Assembly (NCBI GenBank): GCA_030248225.1
Contig: JASANE010005196.1
Span: forward strand, 1 to 64,000
DNA from: Trileptium ribeirensis
Lineage: Eukaryota; Nematoda; Enoplea; Enoplida; Thoracostomopsidae
DNA length: 64,000 nucleotides
Reading direction: 5' to 3'
A program made the translations under genes and the position numbers. The notes beneath the pieces were generated by a model that saw nothing but the letters and a program-made list of their open reading frames with translations, was not told the DNA's origin and did not search any database. Below, in pieces: positions 57,950-64,000 of this stretch. How positions within the stretch are numbered: position 1 is the first letter of the stretch; each line of letters starts with the position of its first letter.

Positions 57950-59050
57950 GTTTCTCTTCGCCCGGGTGGGCTCTTCGACGTGCAGCCGTGTGGAAGAGGC
58001 CCGGCCGGGCCTTTCGGTCAATGATTTTCGGATTTTCACACCAGACTAGGACTGGAGCAGCCCTTGCCAGTGCTGGGACGTCCGTTGGATGCCTCGCGCT
58101 CCCGTAAGTGCTGCGCCCGCGCTGTGGAGAGGGGAGTTGAGGGTCGGACAAAATTCGAGTCAAAATTGCAACAAAAAGGGACGGGAATATCCACCCGTGC
58201 TCGATTGGTTCCCCGCTCCCTGGGTTACGTTTATTCTAATGCCCAGGGGGTGAACTGTTTAATGTGTTTAGTAAGCGTATGTTGTTACTTAATGGAGGTC
58301 ACAGCGTTGGATTTCAGTTTGAGTGCTCGTCGGGTACAACGCATACGAAAACGATAGGACATGGCCGTGCAAAATGGTTAAGATAAAACGGGAGACGTGA
58401 GTGTCACAGTTCGAGAATCATGGTGGTCACGGAGGGACTCTTCGCACTGCGTGGAAGAGGCCCGCCCGAGGCTTCTCCGAGTTTTAAAATTTTCTCGCCT
58501 AGGCATAGAAATAGGGGCAGCCCTTGCGGGTGTTGGGGTGTCCGTTGGATACCTCGCGCTCCCGTAAGTGCTGCACCCGCGCTTCTCCGTTGTGAGCTGA
58601 GCAGATTGAAAGAAAATTTAGGTTGGCCCTAGGAGCGCTGGCGAATTTTACATGATTAACGCGTAGATAAAACTGAAGGCTCAGACCTAAATAACGAAGT
58701 TCAGACGCTTACTGTTCGGCGGCTCGAAAATTTTTACTGGCTTTAAGGCACGTATGGTAGTCGAAACAAATTTTGGACACTGGAAATTTTGTAGTTACGC
58801 TTCGCTCGGGTGGACTATTCGACCTGCAGACGCGTGGAAGAGGTCCGCCCGATGCTATTGGCAGACTCTTCGAGGATATCGCTTAGGCCTAGGCACTGGG
58901 GCAGCCCTTGCGGGTGCTGTGGAGTCCGTCGGATGCCTCGCGCTCCCGTAAGTGCTGTGCCCGCGATCTGGGCAGGACAATTTGTCGGAAAACTTAGGTT
59001 GGTACCAAAAATGGTGGCAGAATTTTACATGCTCAACGGGAAGGCAAAAT
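57950..59050 (+). repeat. three GC-rich tandem units with CCCGTAAGTG
   Basis: Units near 57960-58130, 58440-58590 and 58815-58975 share gtggaagagg, then gcagcccttgc, gtccgt, ggatgcctcgcgctcccgta and agtgctg. Spacing is about 455 and 385 bp. In one frame all three encode TGAALA- or GAALA- then SVGCLALP (SVGYLALP in unit 2) and stop. Each core also contains a good 5' splice site (CCC|GTAAGTG). Whether they are exons or a non-coding structured repeat is not decided. Confidence 0.7.
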
Positions 59051-59208
59051 GAAGGCTTGAAATAATCACAAATTTCGGGTTGAGGTTTCCGCGTTTCGAA
59101 AAGAGCCCAATTGGAGCTCACAAGACATCATTTCGTCATTCAACGGGAGGCACAAATAAAAGGGGGGTCAAAATTCTATCATCTTTAAGCTAATCGTTGA
59201 TGATCGCT

Positions 59209-59248
59209 CGGGCCCAGGACCGCGCGCGTGGGCTCGGGTCCTGGCCCA
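59209..59248. repeat. GC-rich hairpin
   Basis: Gggcccaggacc and gggtcctggccc face each other over a short gcgcgcg-rich loop. The stem is about 12 bp with one bulge. It lies just after the tandem units. Confidence 0.7.
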
Positions 59249-61939
59249 CCTTTGATGTAAATAATGCAATGTCTTTTTACATACACCCGAGTGGGTGACA
59301 TTTTGTTTTTGTGATCGTGTGCTCATGTTTTTATGCTTTGCCAAAAAAAGGGAAAGCCAAGTAATAAAAAATTTTTGCGTGTGAAACTTAGTAGGCGAAA
59401 TAGATTGATTTAAAATCAGGCCCCCTTAGCAAGAATTACATGACCCCACTAAGGTGTTCAATGTTGGTTGACCTAGATCCCCTGTCTTCCTCCAGCACGC
59501 GGCCCCAACGACGGTCGCTCCCGTCATGCCGTTTCCCTGTTGCCATGTCGTCGCTCTCCGCCCAAGCATCTGTTTCGGCTTTGCTAGAATTAAATGTCGG
59601 TCAGCCTACCCGCAGCGTTTCCCCAACTCTGCTTGCGCCCGCACCCCATCCGTCCGTCGTCAGCAACGAGTCTTGGTACAAGTTCTTGAGCTTTAACGCC
59701 AACGTCCATCCGTTCCTTGGAGATATATATATTTTAGCCCGAGCAGGCTCAGCGTGTCCGACTCTAAGTTGAACTAAGAGACACTGCCCCAACTCCGCGT
59801 ACTCGGACCCAAGTTTTACATTATAATCCTTAGGCTCACCAAAATCTTGATAAAATGGGCTCCACCGTTAGGAAATTCTGGTCCTGGCATAGGGCATAAG
59901 ATTCGATAACCGAAGATGAGAGAAAGACGTGCCAGCCTTATTACCTGTGAGCAGGCTTAGAGGATGACCCTCACTCAGAGGACCTCCATACCACTGAACA
60001 CGTGGGCCAATATAGGGGCCAGGTCGAACACCTTGGTAAACCCGCCGAGCAGCCCGCTAAGCTAAGCGGTTCCCATCGGTCAGACTAGGGTCCACCGGGG
60101 AATCGTGTCAGCCGGGGTGTCCGGGCATCACAGTGAAATCCTAGGGTGGTGCAGCTGGGATCCCTTAGGGCCAGAACTGGTCCTAGCTAGTACATAAAGT
60201 GGGGGCCACGCCGTGAGGCGTCAATAAATTTTGGAGAATAACAGAATACTAAAGTTACCAGGTGAGGGACCTCTCGCACGAACCAAGGTCCCTGACCAGG
60301 GCTTGGAATCGTGCGGTCTGCTAGCCAATTGAGTTGAAACGTAAGCAATTATAAAGGTCAAGGTCTCATTTGTATTTATGTGAAGCATTTTAGTTGGTAA
60401 GCAATGTCATGTTAGTTGTGTAGTACTTGCAAACACGAGCTGAGCGGTTATGGAACAGCCAAATGTCCTAGTCCCCAGACGCCGTTGTTTTTGAATTTTC
60501 TTAATCGGCCTATGTCCGTTCGACTTTACTTGAGCGAGCTACGTTGCTGGTGCTGAGCATACTTCCTGGTGAAGGCGTCTGGTGTCTCGGGCCATGTGAT
60601 GACGTACCGATGGAGGCTAGTATGGCGTGTTTTATGGACGGTGTGAAGTGGATTTGAGGATTATAGTAGCGTCAGCTGGATAGTCTTGGATACGCTAATT
60701 GATGTTAATAGAGAGCCACTATTTCAGGCTGTTACAAATCTTATCGGAATAGTATCGTTACTGTATTTCGTTATTATTACGTACTCTTGCGGTTACGTGT
60801 GTATTCGTCAGCCTACGTCATTAGCTTTCGGGACTGGTTTGGTACGTATTGCCGATTGCATACCAGACCTTGTACTGTCATACTATCAGTAGACTATTTT
60901 CCGGTCGATTGCTTGAGTCCAAACGCTGCTATTATTTACGCGTTTAGCCTCCTAATCGTGACGTTATTTGCGACGACGTCCAGGACAACTTAACCACGGA
61001 ACATTGTCGTCTATCGACCCGTTGAGTGACCGAGCCCTTATCGTCATTATTGGAAGTGAGCCCGTGTCGTGGTTGACCGTGCCTCCAAGTAACTGTGTGG
61101 ATTGGCCATCATGAACCGCGTCAAGCAAGCTACTTTATTGGATCGGTGCTGACCGAATGTTACGAAGAAAGCGTCAATCACGAAACTGTAGCGAACCTTC
61201 TTGGATCAAGCTGAGTAATGGTCAGTAACTGTTTTATTGTGTATGAAGCTTTTGTAAATTGTACATAGATTCATTCTTAATCAATAACAAAATTGTATCG
61301 GTGTGCGCATTGGCATAGTTAATTCCTGTAATTGGGTATCTGATCGTTTTTGGTTTTAATAGCACGTACCTCCCGAATAGGGACCTGGTCAAATTGCCAA
61401 TAGCAACTGATAGTAGAGGGTTGGTCTTTGAAGAACTGGCTCATCGCTAACTGACCCCGTTCCAGCCTCCGTGACTTAGACCTCCTTGGGATTTTGATAA
61501 GTTTTCCTTGCCAGTTTTGAACCTCTGGGTGTAGAAATCAGTGATCTCATAACGTCGATCATAATTTCAGATTTTGACGGCGATACTAACGTAGGTGACC
61601 TCGTATTTAAGACTTTAAGTGCAGAGTACGGGGACAACCGTTAAGAAATTATTGAGGGCGACTTGAAACCGCTGAAGAGATAGAGGTAATACTCCGTAGT
61701 GAGCAGTACCAGCAATTAGGGCGAAGCGAAAATTTTACACGATCAGGTACATACATAAGGAATAAGTACACGAGTATCATAGTGAACTGAAAATTTGCTC
61801 AACAGTAGAGGTTCCGCGGTAAAGTAAGCACATATAGCCGCTTATATACATATTATCATCCGTACCCACGTCAGACTGAGACAACAGACGCCATACAAAC
61901 TGAAACAAATAGGAATTGATCATCAAAGTCGGAATCAAA
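59249..61939. other. no clear gene; possible leader of a retroelement
   Basis: A frame at 59440-59772 is rich in S, P and A with no known motif. Bases 60190-60240 (gtgggggccacgccgtgaggcgtcaataaa) resemble the non-coding tails at 2745 and 21530, so an LTR may lie here, upstream of gag at 61.9 kb. No LTR border or primer-binding site was identified. Confidence 0.35.
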
Positions 61940-62634
61940 ATGTCTTTGCCAGCGAGCGTGAATAGGACGCCAATAAGTAGCGCAGTAGAACAACAAACCT
62001 AGGAAGTGGCGCTGCCACTACGGCTGGTAGTACAAATGGACAAGGTCCCAACGCTTCGGGAGACCCTCTAGTTGCAATTCTGCAGCAGTTGACGTAACGA
62101 ACCACGACGGCTCCCATAATACAAGTACGTGACATTCCACCGTTTTCAGGAGCCGACGGACCGGACTTTGAAGCCTGGTTGGCTACATATGACAACTTGA
62201 CGAACGCAAACGGGTGGACCCTGGACCAGAAGCTAATTTGCTTTCCAACTGTTCTGAAGGGGGAAGCCCTCAAAATATACGAAAGCTTTCCCGATTGCCA
62301 AAAGCAAACTTATGAGGCTCTCTGCTATAATATGGGCTTCATGTACTCATCATCGCAACGGGACGAAGACGCTTTAATAACGCTACGCATGCGAGTGCAA
62401 GGGGAACGCGAATCCGTTGCACTGCACGGACTGGACTTGCTAAACCTTGTGGACAAAGCGTTCCCGGAGGTCGAGGGTGAACAACGCGACGCATTACTAC
62501 AGAAATTCCTCCGACAAGGACTACGACGGGAACTCAAATCTGGCGTAATAGGAAAGACATACCCGTCTTTTAAACACATGATGGACAAGCTAAAATATAA
62601 TGAGGACGCTATCCTAGCATCCAGAAAGAGGTAA
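61940..62634 (+). pseudogene. LTR-retroelement gag, capsid region
   Basis: An ATG at 61940 opens a short frame that stops near 62000. After two more stops the capsid part reads IPPFSGADGPDFEAWLATYD, GWTLDQKLICFPTVLKGEAL and LRMRVQGERESVALHGLDLL up to SRKR at 62631, as in Gypsy-type gag proteins. The frame from 62110 to 62634 is clean, but upstream stops (TAG near 62000, TAA near 62095) and the stop at 62632 interrupt it. No link to the other three Gypsy remnants was noticed; this is another family. Confidence 0.75.
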
Positions 62635-62681
62635 TCTGAATACCGGTTCGCAAAAGCAGCCGGTCCAATACGGTAAACTGC

Positions 62682-63278
62682 ATGTCACAAGGAGGTGAGA
62701 ATACCCAACTGGTAGATCAAATCCGCGAAGCTCTAGATGAGAATAAGCGCACTGCAGCCAGTAGCGATGCTACCATTGCCCGGCTTATTGACCTACTAGA
62801 TAAGCGCACCGAACAACATCAACTAAACGTAATGATGCAGAATAGTGTGACCCCGGCAGCCGGCGCTAACGCTATTTCAGCAGCACCCATAGGCAACCAG
62901 TGCTTTCGATGCGGTTTTATAGGACATTTTCCACGGGAATGCCCGTACTACCGAACCGACGTGTATGACCCACTCCTAAATGAATACACCCACTTATCAA
63001 CGCGCACAGCCCCAGGCTATATGTCGAATGCACCCGCACCCGTTAACGGTTATCCCAGTGCACCCCCGCAGTACAGCAATCGTCCCCGTTATCGAGTAAT
63101 TGAACACCGAGGAACAGGCCGATCCTCGCGATGCGATGAATGGAATCAACAGCGAGGACCTGTATGGTACGGGCAGCAAGGATACTACCGCCCTGAACCT
63201 GCTTCGAACACGTACGGAAACTATCGCCGAACTGAATACTACAACCGATCGCGTGGCCGCGATAAAAAACGAACTTAA
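62682..63278 (+). CDS. gag C-terminal part with CCHC zinc knuckle
   Basis: A 198-residue frame starting MSQGGENTQLVDQIREALDE, with a helical stretch, then CFRCGFIGHFPRECPY (C-x2-C-x4-H-x4-C, residues about 75-90), then a P/Y/R-rich tail ending RSRGRDKKRT. The knuckle binds the element's RNA. The frame differs from the capsid piece before it, so one frameshift lies near 62640-62680, or the parts are separate. The end overlaps the next frame. Confidence 0.7.
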   Translation: MSQGGENTQLVDQIREALDENKRTAASSDATIARLIDLLDKRTEQHQLNVMMQNSVTPAAGANAISAAPIGNQCFRCGFIGHFPRECPYYRTDVYDPLLNEYTHLSTRTAPGYMSNAPAPVNGYPSAPPQYSNRPRYRVIEHRGTGRSSRCDEWNQQRGPVWYGQQGYYRPEPASNTYGNYRRTEYYNRSRGRDKKRT

Positions 63279-64000
63279 CAATTGTCATAATAGCTATAAT
63301 GCTGCATCCAGCGCACGTTACACACGCCCATCACAACAATTGTCAGCTGAAACAGCACCATTCCGCCCGCGCACACCTAGCAACGGCTGGAACAACGCCA
63401 ACCAAGTAGGGGCAGCCCCTCGAGCAAGGCCTTCGCAGGCGCCCATGAGTCAAAATGAATCATCAAGTCGCCGCAACGCAGGAGTTATGTCAGTAACTCG
63501 AGTAGCTGACACCGAGCTCGCGCATCGTTTAGATGTCATGCGACACGAAATGTCAACCTTACAGGAGCGCGCGGGAGCGGGTTTGAGTGCCCGATCGGCA
63601 CAAATTAACGCAATGATCACTAGAGGCAGCGCAAAATACGCATATGATGACCTAGACCTTGAAGCGGAACACGAAGGCCAGGATGAATTTGAACCCGAAC
63701 CAACGCCATATCAACTGAACCTATTGCAAACGAACAGAACACCAGCACGAATATTGCCGCAAGCGACCAGGTCGTGGGGCGACAATGGGGAATATAACGC
63801 AATTGAAAACGAACTAACCAGCGTAGTAGAAATAGGGCGTAATAAGGAACAAACTAACTCTAAAATCGAACGGCGCTCGGTTTCACTGTCTCCGACCCCT
63901 GGCGCGCAGGGTGTGACTCGTGACCCTGTGAGTAATGGTCGGCCGACCGATTTATATGTATATCCCAAAATGGAGTCAGCGCGAAGTGATGGAAACCGAG
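63100..64000 (+). CDS. second open frame of the retroelement, runs off the window
   Basis: Open without a stop from 63100 to the window end (300 codons); first ATG at 63136 (MNGINSEDLYGTGSKDTTAL). It contains a coiled-coil-like stretch (LLRTRTETIAELNTTTDRVA), a disordered part (TAPFRPRTPSNGWNNANQ), and acidic sequence (DLDLEAEHEGQDEFEPEP). It overlaps the gag C-terminus by about 140-180 bp in the +1 frame. It is probably the linker to protease and pol beyond the window; no catalytic motif is reached. Confidence 0.6.
   Translation, partial: MNTEEQADPRDAMNGINSEDLYGTGSKDTTALNLLRTRTETIAELNTTTDRVAAIKNELNNCHNSYNAASSARYTRPSQQLSAETAPFRPRTPSNGWNNANQVGAAPRARPSQAPMSQNESSSRRNAGVMSVTRVADTELAHRLDVMRHEMSTLQERAGAGLSARSAQINAMITRGSAKYAYDDLDLEAEHEGQDEFEPEPTPYQLNLLQTNRTPARILPQATRSWGDNGEYNAIENELTSVVEIGRNKEQTNSKIERRSVSLSPTPGAQGVTRDPVSNGRPTDLYVYPKMESARSDGNR

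Noticed and set aside
59440..59772. A 110-residue S/P/A-rich frame as a gene
   Set aside because: No domain, no splice or promoter support, and composition similar to the GC-rich surroundings.
1..64000. tRNA, rRNA, CRISPR arrays or bacterial operons
   Set aside because: No tRNA B-box with matching arms, no rRNA core and no regularly spaced repeat-spacer pattern was seen; introns and poly(A) signals show eukaryotic DNA.

Overview
The window looks like nuclear DNA of an invertebrate animal. It is AT-rich, dense in transposable elements, and carries one recognisable host gene with spliceosomal introns. That gene (23.8-53.3 kb, + strand) encodes a complete MPPE1/PGAP5-type metallophosphoesterase of 409 residues. 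It has four exons with matching splice phases, a membrane anchor at each end, the D-x-H, GDxxD, GNHD and GHSH metal-binding motifs, and a C-terminal KKKQ dilysine signal. The species cannot be named from the sequence.

Layout. 0-2 kb: a decayed piggyBac element whose ends and subterminal DNA carry the palindrome GCCCGTAAATTTACGGGC. 2.0-2.6 kb: a tract almost free of cytosine. 2.6-6.0 kb: non-coding Gypsy-like debris, a tandem array and two integrase fragments. 6.3-7.5 kb: a 1.17-kb non-autonomous hAT element with a perfect 8-bp target duplication. 7.9-21 kb: three decayed Gypsy-type retroelements. The first (+) has gag and integrase and is cut by a LINE reverse-transcriptase fragment. The second (-) has protease, reverse transcriptase and RNase H, with a PHD-like finger upstream. 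The third (+) has gag followed by a long charged coiled-coil region.

24-53 kb: the MPPE1 homologue. Its introns hold further hAT copies, inverted and tandem repeats, a chain of perfect hairpins (31.2-33.4 kb), and a 5.5-kb DNA transposon, called E here, at 38.61-44.16 kb. E has 26-bp terminal inverted repeats, runs of G in a repeated subterminal motif, and a three-exon transposase-like gene that is intact except for one frameshift. The protein belongs to a widespread family with SDG...QFKN and WHFFATSHGKGPCDG motifs that I cannot assign to a named superfamily.

E is flanked directly by two near-identical 1.24-kb direct repeats (R_A and R_B), one abutting each terminal inverted repeat. This has the topology of a kilobase-scale target-site duplication or of long terminal direct repeats. 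R_B was later hit by a hAT element that landed in its (AT)n tract, so R_A records the empty site. I consider the R-E-R arrangement and the E transposon the most interesting objects in the window.

53-62 kb: intergenic, with a short fold-back element just after the MPPE1 poly(A) signal, a pyrimidine-rich minisatellite, nested inverted repeats, and a TATA box followed by three GC-rich tandem units each carrying CCCGTAAGTG. 62-64 kb: the 5' part of another LTR retroelement: a broken gag, a CCHC knuckle, and a +1 overlapping open frame that runs off the window.
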